Positions 16,849-26,260 of a DNA stretch of 43,489 bases are shown here, piece after piece (position 1 is the first letter of the stretch; each line of letters starts with the position of its first letter). This DNA comes from Alloprevotella sp. GTDB lineage: Bacteria; Bacteroidota; Bacteroidia; Bacteroidales; Bacteroidaceae. The position numbers were made by a program, and so were the translations under genes. The notes under the pieces are model-generated. The model saw only the letters and a program-made list of their open reading frames with translations, was not told the origin of the DNA and searched no databases. The stretch is from assembly GCA_017446765.1 (NCBI GenBank), contig JAFSQD010000035.1, positions 1 to 43,489 on the forward strand, read 5' to 3'.

Positions 16849-19800
16849 TTACTTCACGAGAACCTTCTTGCCGTTGATTACGTAAACGCCCTTGTTGAGG
16901 ATGTTACGCTGATTCATGCGGCGGCCGTCGATGGAGTAAACAGCGTCGCTGTTGTTCAGACCGTTGATGTTGCGGATACCGTCGTCCAGACCAAACTTGG
17001 GCGTAATGGTGATGTCACCGTCTACCCATTCAGCGGGCACGTAGTAGCGGTTGCGTACAACCTCGGTTCCAGCGACAGTCTCGACGGCAAACTGGCGTAC
17101 GCTGTGGACGTACTCCTTCTTGCCGTAGCCGTGACGGATGGTCATGCTCTCAAGCTTCATACCCTCTTCGGGGCTTACAATGATGCCGAATTCCATGCCG
17201 AAGGGCACAGGAGCAGCCGTCTCGAGAGGAGTACCGTCGTCAAGGGTTACCTGACCACCCTCAACACTTTCAGCCTTCACGTCAACGCTTGCGCCGTGAA
17301 CGTTCAGACGCACGTCGGTGATAGTACCGCCGTTGGTGATGATGTGTTGCTTTGTACCAACAGCACCCTCGCCAGGATTACCGGCGGGATCCACGCTGTT
17401 CCAGTCCACCTTGAAGCGCATAGCATAGTAGCCAGGCTTGGTGTCTGTGGGAACGGTGAAGGCGGGCAGGTCAATGGTCTTGTTGCCATCGGCAACAGCT
17501 TCGCCGGCAGAGTTGTAGCCTTCGTAATGGGAGAAGGAAACAATCTCCTGTCCCTCGCCGATGACACCATCGGTGATGGCTGTGGGCTCAACCTTGAACT
17601 GTCCGTCGCGGTCGTAGTCTACGTAAACATAGGTGTGCATCCATTCTGCCATGTAGCCAACAGCGGGCTTCACAGTCTGACCTGCCTCAACGGCGAAGCC
17701 GGGCTGCTCGCGCAGGTCGCGATAGGCCAACGTGTTGTCGGAAGCACTTTCGCTTACAGCAATCTGCTGGTCGTCGATGGAGACAGTGGATACCCAGCGA
17801 GAAGCGTTCGTGGGCGTCTGAGTCTTGTCGAAGTTGAGAGGATAGTCATTTTCGGGATCATAGGCCTCTTCAACAAGCTCAACAGACATACGTGCGGAAA
17901 CGTCGGAAGCGTTGCCAGCCCAGTTGTGAGTGACAAGTGTACCTTCAGAGAGCTTAATGTAGTCGTTGGCATTGCGATGGAGCGTAAAGCCTTCACCGCT
18001 CTTGCCAAGTACCCACATGACGGGTTCTGCGGAAGTGCCCAAGCCCGTGCTCCACTGACCTTCAGAAATCTCATTGTTGGCGAGATAGAAGGCTGCGCCT
18101 ACGTTCTGAACGGCAATGCCCTCATAGGGATTGCCTGTGAATGTCCACTGGTAAGCCTCGTCCTCAGTTGCGGTCTCTGCGCTGGCGGCATTTCCGCCGT
18201 CGGCAAAGACGTAGCGAGTGTTCACCTTGAGGTTGTAAGTAGAGCCATTCGTCAGGAAGGGCATTACATAGTTCACATTGGCTACGAATACATTGTCGCC
18301 ATCCTTCTTGACAACGAGGGTTGCAGGATAGCTGTACTCACAGAACGGACGAACGAGGGATTCAGGAATTGCAGTTACTTCAGCACCTACCTGAACAGGG
18401 ATATTCTCGGTGTAGACCGTCTGTCCAGCTGCGTCAACGACATTGAACGTAACGTCGGTTGTCTCAAGCTTCACAACCTTCACCGTAATGACGGCATTGA
18501 GGAAGGTGCTTGCCGTGCCGTTAAGCACGAATTCTGCCTTCTGGGCGTGGTCGATGGTTACATCCCACTCGCCCTGCTCGGCGTTTGTGAAGACATGGGA
18601 TTCCGATGTCTCGGTGTCAGTTGCCGTAATGTCATTGGTGTAAGCATTACCGCGAACCTTATAGCCTACGATTTCATAGCCAGGCTCAACCTCAATGGTG
18701 TATTCGCAGACACCATCAGCCTCCGTGAAGATCTTCAGACCTTCGCCAGCAAGATAGGAAGCATCCGTGTTGGCGGCCATGTTGTTGGCCGTCGTTGTCA
18801 GGGAGACAGCGGGAGCACCATCGTTGCTTTCCCACTTCTTCGCCCAAGTCTTATTCGGATTGGACTCTGTGAACTCACCAGTGCTCATGTTGATGGCCTT
18901 CTCGATCACCTCGGGCTCAACCACTTCGCCACCGCCTACTTCCTCAAGCGTCGTCACGGCGTTTTCGTCCGTGTTGGTGGTGGAAGATTCCTGTACGGCG
19001 CCATAGGTGTCCCAGATGTCAACGAGCACACCATACTGGCAAGTGAAGGTGAGACCTTCGCCACGAGGAGCGATGTCAACGAGGAGAGCCTCTTCGCCTA
19101 CGCCCGTGTAGCCATTGGCAGCGGCCGTCAGATAGCTCTGTGTGCCTTCGTTGAAGAGCTTGAAGTGGTGGTAGGGATCGCCGGAGATGCTCCAGTGGAA
19201 CGTCTTGGCGTCTTCAGCTGCCTCAACTTCCTCAAGGGTCATCGGACGGCTCTGGAAGTTACCAAGATCCACTACGCCCATGTGGCCTACGTTGCGAACG
19301 GCGTCGTACTGCATGTACTTGCCGTTGAGCTTCACATAGTAGTATTTATCCGCCTCGAAGGGCAGGTTGAAGCTGGCATCCACCATGAGGTAGTTGTCCT
19401 CAGCGCCTACGGTGAAGGGAGCCGCGAGCGTGTATTCCGTGAAGGGCTTCTTCAGGTCTTCGGGAATGTCAGTGAGGACATCGCCCACGTTAGCCTCGAA
19501 GGTCGTCATTTCCACGGCTTCGTCGTTAGCATATACGATAAGGGTGACTTCGACGGGCTCGCCCTTCACTTCGGGCTCGAACACTACCACTTCGGGACGT
19601 GTAGCCTCGGTGATGGTCCATACGAGCTTGTCGTCCTTAGCCACGCTGATGACGTCTTCCGTAACGGTCACTGCCGTACCTACCATGCGCTGGTTGTCGC
19701 CTTGGCCTGCATTGTAGAGCTCGGCGGTCAGTGCGTAGTCGGCACCGCTCTTGGCACCTACGATGAGGTAGTTGTGACCTTCCTTGAAGGTTACCACCTG

Positions 19801-22800
19801 AGTAGCCACGAAGGGATCGGCCGTCACATCCTCAATCTCAAAGAGGCGGATGGCGTTGGCAGCGGTGTTGCGGGAGAAGCGTCCGTTGCTACCGCAGGAG
19901 AGATAGGCTGCAAGGCCGCCGAGCTTCAGGTTGAAGACACCCGTCTCGGGACTGCTAAACGTCACAGCCTTGGTAGGAATGAGTGCGTCAAGGTCAACTA
20001 CGGAGAGGTTGACATCAACACCCAGGAACTTGTCGGCTTCGCCAGCAAGGTTGCGGAAGAGGTAGGTACCAGAGGTGAGACCTGTGGTTTCTTCCACTTC
20101 ACCGGCGTGACCCATCGTCCAGAGGATGGAAGCGTCGCGCTCCATGATGAGTTCACCTTCACTGATCGTAGCGGCTACGCCAGCCAGGCGCTGTGCGCTT
20201 GCGTCACCAGCATTCACGAGCGTGCTGCTCAGTGCATAGGTGGCACCTTCTCTTACGCCTACGAGAACATAGGTCTTACCAAGCGTCAGGCTTTCAACAG
20301 CCTTTGCAGAGAGCGTTTGAGCAGCGGGATCTGCTACCTCATAGAAGGTCGTAGCCGTGGCATCGCCGTTGCTCCAGTTGCCACCGGAACCGATGTGAAG
20401 GTGGTGCTGTCCGCTTGCCGTCTTGCCGGGGAGACCTACCGTGAAGGTACCGTCGCCATTGGCCGTGAGGTCACAACCAAATTCGCCGGCCGCTACGTTT
20501 TCAACCATAGCGAGGTTGTTCTCGTCGACATTGAGCACCTTGCCGTCAACGAGGCTTGCTACGTTGAACTCGCCCTCGGTGTATTCAACTTCGGGTTCGG
20601 GAACTTTTTCTACGAAGAAGCGACCAGCATCGGCATTTGCGAGGGAGGCACCATTATTCCAAGCGTAGAGATAACTTTGGTACTGAGCAAGATAAACGTT
20701 GTTGGCGTGGAGGTTGAAGCCTTCGCCATTTGCCGTGATTTCCCATGCTTGAGCAGCATCTGCGGTGCAATAGTAACCGCTGGTAGGAACCAAATAGCTA
20801 CCATTTCCGAGTTTCACGGTAATGCCCACATAGGGATTGCCGAAGAAGGCCATCTGAGAGCCCGTATCTGTCCCAGGTGCATCGGTCGTATAGAAGTAAC
20901 CACCAGTGTGTGCATAGTAGTTGCCTCCGTTGTCTTTCAGGTTATACCATACCTCGCTGCCTTCCGTGGAAACTTCGAAGGGCAGGTTATAACCCGTCAC
21001 GATGACTTCGAACTTGGCATCCTTATCCTTCTCAACCGTGAAGGGCACGCTGTCGGCCGTATAGTTCGTGAAGGCCTTCTTCATGCTTTCAGGAATGTCG
21101 TTCACCTCTGTGCCAGCGGCTACTCGCTCGGACGTGTAGTCCAACACGTTGTTGTCGCCGTCATAGACGATGTAGGTGATCGTTGCACCCTGAAGCTTCT
21201 CAACGGTTACTTCGATGGCTGATACGAGGAATGCGTTAGCGGATGTTCCGCGTGTGAGATTGAAGGTGAAATCAGAAACATTGCCTGTGAACTCCTTGCT
21301 GAAGGTATTGTCATCCGTTGTGAAGGTCGTTGACTCTTCTCCGCTGGTCAGGACAACCGAGTTGGAGTTAGCGTGTCCGGCGATGACAACCTTTCTCAGA
21401 TAGTAGCCGCTGGGAGCAGCAATCTGATAGTTCAGGCCTGCGGCATTTGCGAAGTAGCCCAGCTGGGTGCCGTCGGTGGGACAATCTGCCCACATGTCGT
21501 TGGCACAGATATTGTTGCCCGTACCCGTGATGCAGGTCACCGTGACAACAGGTTCAGCATTGGCAGCCCATTGCTTTGCAAGCAGCTTGCCTACCTCGCC
21601 ATTGTTGGTCTGCGTGAACGTGCCATTGGCCATGTTGACAACCACGTTGACGAGCTCGGCCTCTTCCTCACCCTGTTCAGGCACAGCCTCAATGGTGATG
21701 GTGGAGCCGGCATCCGTGCGTCCCAGCGTGCTTTCCCAATAGCCAAGGTAGCCAGCGCTACCGCCATTCTGGTTGACATACTTGTTGGACGTGCCAGGCA
21801 CGCGGAGCACGAAGCCTTCGCCGTTGGCAAAGACATCCCATGTATGCTCACCGTCGAGCATCAGTGCGAGGTCGCCGCTCTCGCCCAGCGTCTGGGAGGC
21901 ACCGGCCTTCTTGTTGTAGACGCGGATGCCCTTGTAGGGGTTGCCCTTGAAAGCCCACTGGAAAGAGTCGTCGCTCTCGTCAAGCGTAGCCGTGGGATAG
22001 TAGGCACCAGCCTTGTTGCCGGTTACGGTCGTGTTGAGGTAGTAGTTGCCACGAATCTTGGCGTAGTACCACTTGGCATTTGCCTGGTCGCCCCATTCCG
22101 TCACGAAGGGGAGGTTGTAGGCCACGTCGAAGAGTACCGTGTTCTCGCCAGCGACGAGCGTCACGGGGCCTTCAGCCAAGCTGTAGGTGCAGAAATCCTT
22201 CTTGTACTGCTCGGGGAGGTCACTGATGACGTCGCCTTCATTGGCCACTGCCGTCGTAACGACATATTCCTCCTCGGTCTCGGGATCCATCACCACGTAC
22301 TTGACCGTCGTAGAGGGATTGAAGTAGGCATCGAGCATGGCGACGGCCTCGGTGATATCCAAGTCGCCGGTCTCGGTGACAACGTACGTATTACCGCCAT
22401 TGCCGTTCTCGAAGTCTTGCCATGTGTTGAAGTACACGCGGCGTTCACCGTCCATGTTGAGGTAGTTGCCCCACTTGTCGTAGAGATAGGCGGGGTAGTT
22501 CATGAGTCCGGTTTCGCCAATGGCCACGCCCGTGATGATGCGGGAGAAGTCGGTAGCACTCTCCTTGGTCACGGTCTCATCGCCCACAGTGGGAAGTGCG
22601 CTCTGGTCGTCGGCGGAACCGATGGCGAACTTCTTGTTCGTCACGTCGTAGAGGTACGTGGTCTCGCCATAAGGCACGAGGGCGAACTCGCCAGCCATGC
22701 TGGCATCCGTTGAACCTTGAAGCACACTGCCTGTTCCGTAGACATAGCCACGGGCACAGTTCATGGTGAACTTCTTCACGTTTGTAACGACAGGTTCGTC

Positions 22801-23325
22801 GCTGTCCACCTTGAAGACGCGGAAGCATGTCCACACACCAGTGCCACCGTTAAACTTTACGGTGTTGGTGCGCTTGCTGCTGATGTCAATGGCGTTGAGA
22901 CGCCAGCCGGTGCTCGTATCCACCAGCAGACCCATCGTTTCCGACGAGTCACCGTTGACATTGCCCACGCCTGTTTCACGCTGCACAGCTGTAAAGACAG
23001 CTGCATCGGCGACATCTGCGGACCATGCCAGTGTGTTGTTGCTGTTGCAGACGTACAAGCCTTCACTGTTGCGGAGCACCACGCCACCATCGACCTTCAC
23101 AAAGTCGAAGATGTTCGTCTTGTCCGCAGTGGAGAACTCGTTCGACCCCTGCCCCGTACTGGTGATGTAGAAGAATACGCCCTGATCCTGGTCTATGTTC
23201 AGACAGACCTGGCTCACGCCGGCATTCACCTCATCAGCAGTGAGCAACTTGCCGACCGAATAATCGGCCCACATTGTTACCATTCCGCAAAGGAACAGTA
23301 ACAGCAGAGAAGTCAATTTTCTCAT
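16849..23325 (-). CDS. Giant secreted modular lectin-like protein, 2158 residues
   Basis: Signal peptide MRKLTSLLLLFLCGMVTMWA. After an N-terminal ricin-like region (about 25-330) come four copies of a roughly 220-residue module starting near residues 336, 715, 1257 and 1625. Each has an entry strand pair ('Y.VMD' type), a 'DIPE..KK.F..Y' segment, 'NLPFE', then a lectin-like part (GNPYKGIRVYNK, GNPYVGITVKLG, GDPYHHFKLFNE, GNPYEGIAVQNV). A second module type (VNMANGTFTQ and INMSTGEFTE) occurs near 558-714 and 1475-1624, and a third (SGTYLFRNLAGEADKFLG) near 918-1250. A GEVED-like domain (VYVDYDRDGQFK) lies near 1890-1980. The tail is YSIDGRRM...GVYVINGKKV. No catalytic domain is recognisable. 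It is probably a surface or secreted glycan-binding or adhesive protein. Confidence 0.85.
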   Translation of the reverse strand: MRKLTSLLLLFLCGMVTMWADYSVGKLLTADEVNAGVSQVCLNIDQDQGVFFYITSTGQGSNEFSTADKTNIFDFVKVDGGVVLRNSEGLYVCNSNNTLAWSADVADAAVFTAVQRETGVGNVNGDSSETMGLLVDTSTGWRLNAIDISSKRTNTVKFNGGTGVWTCFRVFKVDSDEPVVTNVKKFTMNCARGYVYGTGSVLQGSTDASMAGEFALVPYGETTYLYDVTNKKFAIGSADDQSALPTVGDETVTKESATDFSRIITGVAIGETGLMNYPAYLYDKWGNYLNMDGERRVYFNTWQDFENGNGGNTYVVTETGDLDITEAVAMLDAYFNPSTTVKYVVMDPETEEEYVVTTAVANEGDVISDLPEQYKKDFCTYSLAEGPVTLVAGENTVLFDVAYNLPFVTEWGDQANAKWYYAKIRGNYYLNTTVTGNKAGAYYPTATLDESDDSFQWAFKGNPYKGIRVYNKKAGASQTLGESGDLALMLDGEHTWDVFANGEGFVLRVPGTSNKYVNQNGGSAGYLGYWESTLGRTDAGSTITIEAVPEQGEEEAELVNVVVNMANGTFTQTNNGEVGKLLAKQWAANAEPVVTVTCITGTGNNICANDMWADCPTDGTQLGYFANAAGLNYQIAAPSGYYLRKVVIAGHANSNSVVLTSGEESTTFTTDDNTFSKEFTGNVSDFTFNLTRGTSANAFLVSAIEVTVEKLQGATITYIVYDGDNNVLDYTSERVAAGTEVNDIPESMKKAFTNYTADSVPFTVEKDKDAKFEVIVTGYNLPFEVSTEGSEVWYNLKDNGGNYYAHTGGYFYTTDAPGTDTGSQMAFFGNPYVGITVKLGNGSYLVPTSGYYCTADAAQAWEITANGEGFNLHANNVYLAQYQSYLYAWNNGASLANADAGRFFVEKVPEPEVEYTEGEFNVASLVDGKVLNVDENNLAMVENVAAGEFGCDLTANGDGTFTVGLPGKTASGQHHLHIGSGGNWSNGDATATTFYEVADPAAQTLSAKAVESLTLGKTYVLVGVREGATYALSSTLVNAGDASAQRLAGVAATISEGELIMERDASILWTMGHAGEVEETTGLTSGTYLFRNLAGEADKFLGVDVNLSVVDLDALIPTKAVTFSSPETGVFNLKLGGLAAYLSCGSNGRFSRNTAANAIRLFEIEDVTADPFVATQVVTFKEGHNYLIVGAKSGADYALTAELYNAGQGDNQRMVGTAVTVTEDVISVAKDDKLVWTITEATRPEVVVFEPEVKGEPVEVTLIVYANDEAVEMTTFEANVGDVLTDIPEDLKKPFTEYTLAAPFTVGAEDNYLMVDASFNLPFEADKYYYVKLNGKYMQYDAVRNVGHMGVVDLGNFQSRPMTLEEVEAAEDAKTFHWSISGDPYHHFKLFNEGTQSYLTAAANGYTGVGEEALLVDIAPRGEGLTFTCQYGVLVDIWDTYGAVQESSTTNTDENAVTTLEEVGGGEVVEPEVIEKAINMSTGEFTESNPNKTWAKKWESNDGAPAVSLTTTANNMAANTDASYLAGEGLKIFTEADGVCEYTIEVEPGYEIVGYKVRGNAYTNDITATDTETSESHVFTNAEQGEWDVTIDHAQKAEFVLNGTASTFLNAVITVKVVKLETTDVTFNVVDAAGQTVYTENIPVQVGAEVTAIPESLVRPFCEYSYPATLVVKKDGDNVFVANVNYVMPFLTNGSTYNLKVNTRYVFADGGNAASAETATEDEAYQWTFTGNPYEGIAVQNVGAAFYLANNEISEGQWSTGLGTSAEPVMWVLGKSGEGFTLHRNANDYIKLSEGTLVTHNWAGNASDVSARMSVELVEEAYDPENDYPLNFDKTQTPTNASRWVSTVSIDDQQIAVSESASDNTLAYRDLREQPGFAVEAGQTVKPAVGYMAEWMHTYVYVDYDRDGQFKVEPTAITDGVIGEGQEIVSFSHYEGYNSAGEAVADGNKTIDLPAFTVPTDTKPGYYAMRFKVDWNSVDPAGNPGEGAVGTKQHIITNGGTITDVRLNVHGASVDVKAESVEGGQVTLDDGTPLETAAPVPFGMEFGIIVSPEEGMKLESMTIRHGYGKKEYVHSVRQFAVETVAGTEVVRNRYYVPAEWVDGDITITPKFGLDDGIRNINGLNNSDAVYSIDGRRMNQRNILNKGVYVINGKKVLVK

Positions 23326-23435
23326 TGCGTTTTTAGTGATTTGGTTAGTAATTAAGTGAATTAAGAATTGTTTTGTGTCGTTGATTAGGTGGCCCGCTAT
23401 CGGGCTATTACGGACGAAAGCGTACCATTCCGCTG

Positions 23436-23443
23436 CAAATCTA
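23436..23443 (-). promoter_or_regulatory. -7 box of the giant-protein gene
   Basis: TAGATTTG on the minus strand fits TAnnTTTG, about 110 bases before the ATG. The A/T-rich upstream stretch has no clear TTTG at -33. The implied leader is about 100 bases. Confidence 0.45.
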
Positions 23444-23686
23444 AATAGTTTTTTTAATATATGTATACTTTACATGGCATTTTTTACACTTTTATTCACA
23501 TACTCCCCGGAAAAGGTGAGGGGAAATACCCTCATCGGGCCTCCGAAAGGGTCTGACACTTTCCCACGTATGCTTTTTATCATTCACGTTTCGCAAGTAT
23601 GAATACCACCCGGCTGGGAGCAACCCTTAGGGGCGGGCAAGCCCTTAGCCCAAGTCAGCACCCTGCGTACGCATATCACAAATATG

Positions 23687-24304
23687 GAAAATCTTTTTTC
23701 AGAAAAAAACTGCCACCTCTGCTACCCGCCCCTTGTATACGGCTAACCTACAAGGCATTACGGGCACCTGGCGGGTAGCAGTAGGTAGCAGTAGAGCGGA
23801 GAAAAATGCGGCTTGGCATGCCACTTCCTTCCCATCCCCCTGCCACGCGGGGCGGAGCGATGACTCCCGCTTGTGGCATTCTCTTACCGTTATAAAATTT
23901 TTCCCAAGCCTTTGGAACTTATTCCAAAGGCTTGGGAAAATAGCTCTCTGTGCTTGCAAGGCGAAACGTCATCCCCCCTAAGCATACGGCGTGTAGCTAT
24001 GGGAGCCACAGCCATCGTGGCGACACGCTAAGCGACTTTTTTCCTCAGAAGCGACATGCTAAGCCTGATGGATGCGCAGTATAAGGTGCTGTTTTGCGGC
24101 AACGAGGGATGGCGTGATCCCTCAAAATGGCATTCCCGCCACCCCCAAAGTGGATGGTGGCGACATGCTAAGAGCCGTTTTCTGATGCCCCCACTGCTAC
24201 CTACTGCTACCCCGCGAATAATTGTAACGTATTGTAAATATGACGACTACGAGAATCAGGTAGCAGAGGTGGCAGTTTTTCTCCGTAAAAAAAGTTTTCA
24301 GAAA
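23687..24304. repeat. Nested inverted-repeat island (possible miniature mobile element)
   Basis: About 620 bases with no credible gene. Outer arms at 23705-23726 and 24259-24280 are 22-base perfect inverted repeats around ACTGCCACCTCTGCTACC, flanked outward by similar A/T-rich tracts. Inner arms at 23773-23792 and 24193-24212 are a 20-base perfect inverted pair of GGGTAGCAGTAGGTAGCAG. On the left side the arms also pair with each other (CTGCTACCCGCC with GGCGGGTAGCAG) around a smaller hairpin (CCTTGTA/TACAAGG). Inside lie a 19-bp hairpin (23899-23940), a GAGGGAT/ATCCCTC hairpin (24104-24123) and three copies of GCGACAYGCTAAG (near 24019, 24051, 24159). No transposase is present and target-site duplications are not obvious. 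Either a MITE-like element or a structured RNA locus is possible. Confidence 0.65.
23899..23940. other. 19-bp perfect hairpin inside the inverted-repeat island
   Basis: The arms TTTTCCCAAGCCTTTGGAA and TTCCAAAGGCTTGGGAAAA enclose a CTTA loop. A/T-rich flanks on both sides mean it could terminate transcription in either direction, but no gene ends next to it. Confidence 0.7.
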
Positions 24305-24325
24305 AGTCCACTCGGGGTGCTGCCA

Positions 24326-24352
24326 GGGCTATGTGCTTGACGGGCACAGCCC
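24326..24352. other. Imperfect hairpin just beyond yqeY
   Basis: GGGCTATGTGC pairs with GCACAGCCC with one bulge, 17 bases past the yqeY stop. It has no T-run, so a terminator role is uncertain. Confidence 0.35.
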
Positions 24353-24368
24353 CAACCTGAATGATGAC

Positions 24369-24818
24369 TCAGCCGGCCAAGAGTTGGCGCACGAGGGCAG
24401 AAACTTGCTTTCCGTCGGCACGGCCCGCGAAGCGCTTCGTGGCCACACCCATGACTTTGCCCATATCCTTGGGGCCTTCGGCCCCCACCTCGGCAATGAT
24501 GTCGCGCAGTTGCGCCGTAAGCTCCTCCTCGGTCAAGGGCTTGGGCAGATACTCCTCGATGACGGCAACCTGCGCCTCCTCGCCTTCTGCCAGATCGGAA
24601 CGGTTTTGTTCGCGAAAGATTTGAGCGGCATCGCGTCCTTGCTTGGCCAGTTTGGCCAGTATCTTCAACGCATCGGCGTCGGAGAGTTCATCGCCGGCCC
24701 CTGGGGCGGTCTTTGCCTCGAGAAAGAGTTTTTTGATGTTGCGGAGTGCGTCAAGGCGCACTTTGTCCTTAGCCTTCATGGCCAGGACGATATCTTTGCT
24801 GACTTGTTCGAATAACAT
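24369..24818 (-). CDS. GatB/YqeY domain protein
   Basis: 149 residues. YqeY-family protein: MLFEQVSKDIVLAMKAKDKVRLDALRNIKK at the N-terminus, 'VAVIEEYLPKPLTEEEL' in the middle, and the C-terminal helical YqeY domain (GPKDMGKVMGVATKRFAGRADGKQVSALV) that resembles the tRNA-binding tail of GatB. Family members are thought to associate with tRNA or aminoacylation, but the exact function is unsettled. It lies 115 bases downstream of ftsZ on the same strand, a neighbourhood typical of Bacteroidales. The spacer carries four copies of a 7-base repeat. Confidence 0.9.
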   Translation of the reverse strand: MLFEQVSKDIVLAMKAKDKVRLDALRNIKKLFLEAKTAPGAGDELSDADALKILAKLAKQGRDAAQIFREQNRSDLAEGEEAQVAVIEEYLPKPLTEEELTAQLRDIIAEVGAEGPKDMGKVMGVATKRFAGRADGKQVSALVRQLLAG

Positions 24819-24828
24819 GATTTTCTTA

Positions 24829-24856
24829 GTGACGAGTGACGAGTGACGAGTGACGA
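24829..24856. repeat. Four tandem GTGACGA units
   Basis: Four perfect 7-base copies sit between yqeY and ftsZ, followed by GTACTCAC. No function is evident; it may be a slippage-prone microsatellite. Confidence 0.8.
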
Positions 24857-24933
24857 GTACTCACTCCCTGCAGGGGAAGCTTACGGAAAGCTCGCCTGTC
24901 AATACTTTTTATGCTTTTACTTCTATGAATTGC

Positions 24934-26241
24934 TCAAAAGCCGCCGATGACGTAGCCGCCCAGGTCGAGCGAGGAGGACTCAAGCTCCACAGGCTGTGCG
25001 CCGACGGTCTTGCTCTCGATTTCCCTGAGGTCTTCCTTCGTGCGCTTGTAGGTGGGCTTCACCTCGACGAGCGCCACAACCTCCTCATTGTCAAGGTCGG
25101 CCATGCTGAAGGTAAAGGTACGGAGCACAGAGCGTCCGCCCCTGTTCTGCTTTTTATCGCGTCCGTAGTAGGTACTGATGAGCTCTTGGTTGTCGATATC
25201 CTCCTCCTCGTCCTTGCGGTCGCGCTCGGCTTCCAATTCTTCCATGCCGGGAATGTCACGGCTGCCAAATCCTGTGGCGAGGATGGTGATCTTCACCTTC
25301 TTCCCAAGCGTCGGGTCTTCACGCAAGCCCCACTTGGTGATGACGCTACGGCTTGTGAATTTGTTCATAAACTTCGTCACCTCTGACATCTCGTCGGTCA
25401 TCAGCGGTTCGCCACCTTCGGCATTGCTATAGGAGATGAGTAGCAGCACCTTTTTGGACCGATAGATGTCGGTATTGTTGAGGAGCGGGGAGGTGAGAGC
25501 ATCTTTTATGGCAAGGGACAAACGATTTTCACCCTCGCCGTAGCCGGAGGACATGATGGCCACACCGCCGTCCGTAAGGAAAGTCTTTACGTCCTGGAAG
25601 TCAAGATTGATCTTTCCGTGCATGCCGATGATTTCCACAATGCTGCGTGCAGCCACCGAAAGCGTGTCGTCGGCTTTTTCAAAGGCAATGTTTATAGAAT
25701 AGTCGGGATAAATATCCAGCAGTCGCTCGTTGTTGATGACGAGGAGTGCGTCCACATTCTTTGCCAATTCCTCCACGCCCTTAAGGGCCTGGATGATTTT
25801 GGGTTCTCCCTCCCAGCGGAAGGGGATGGTGACGATGCCCACGGTGAGGATGCCCTTGGATTTTGCCTCGCGTGCAATGACGGGAGCTGCGCCGGTGCCG
25901 GTGCCGCCGCCCATGCCGGCCGTGATGAACACCATTTGGGTGCCGTCATCAAGGTTGCGGCGTATGTCTTCGATGCTCTCTTCGGCTGCCGTGCGTGCCT
26001 TTTGGGGGTCGTTGCCAGCACCGAGACCATCCCTTCCCAGTTGCAGGCGATTGGGGATGGGCGAATCCATGAGGGCCTTCTTGTCGGTGTTGCAGATGAG
26101 GAAGTTCACGTCGTGGATACCCTGACGGAACATATGGTTGGTGGCATTGCCTCCGCCACCGCCCACGCCTATTACCTTGATGATAGAGGGAGCCTCGGCA
26201 GGAGCGCCCATGTCTATCAAGTTTTCATTATCTTCTATCAT
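24934..26241 (-). CDS. ftsZ: Cell division GTPase FtsZ
   Basis: 435 residues. Tubulin-like GTPase that forms the division ring. The nucleotide-binding signature GGGTGTG is at residues 111-117, preceded by VIGVGGGGGNATNHM. The T7 synergy loop NLDFQD is at 212-217 with both acidic residues, and the C-terminal domain runs to about 320 (KVKITILATGFG). The variable linker is rich in Glu, Arg and Lys. The protein ends LESSSLDLGGYVIGGF, which does not show the usual D/E-x-P-x-F-L-R type peptide for FtsA binding. It follows ftsA by 19 bases in the division operon. Confidence 0.97.
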   Translation of the reverse strand: MIEDNENLIDMGAPAEAPSIIKVIGVGGGGGNATNHMFRQGIHDVNFLICNTDKKALMDSPIPNRLQLGRDGLGAGNDPQKARTAAEESIEDIRRNLDDGTQMVFITAGMGGGTGTGAAPVIAREAKSKGILTVGIVTIPFRWEGEPKIIQALKGVEELAKNVDALLVINNERLLDIYPDYSINIAFEKADDTLSVAARSIVEIIGMHGKINLDFQDVKTFLTDGGVAIMSSGYGEGENRLSLAIKDALTSPLLNNTDIYRSKKVLLLISYSNAEGGEPLMTDEMSEVTKFMNKFTSRSVITKWGLREDPTLGKKVKITILATGFGSRDIPGMEELEAERDRKDEEEDIDNQELISTYYGRDKKQNRGGRSVLRTFTFSMADLDNEEVVALVEVKPTYKRTKEDLREIESKTVGAQPVELESSSLDLGGYVIGGF

Positions 26242-26260
26242 GGTCGTATGTATATTATTT

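Noticed and set aside
17104..21222. 1372-codon open frame on the plus strand opposite the giant protein
   Set aside because: It mirrors the codon bias of a real repeat-rich gene on the other strand. It has no signal, domain or promoter, while the minus-strand frame has a signal peptide, modules and a secretion tail.
23733..24340. Small plus-strand ORFs inside the inverted-repeat island (for example 23733-23981 and 24056-24340)
   Set aside because: They run through palindromic arms and hairpins and have no codon or domain signal.
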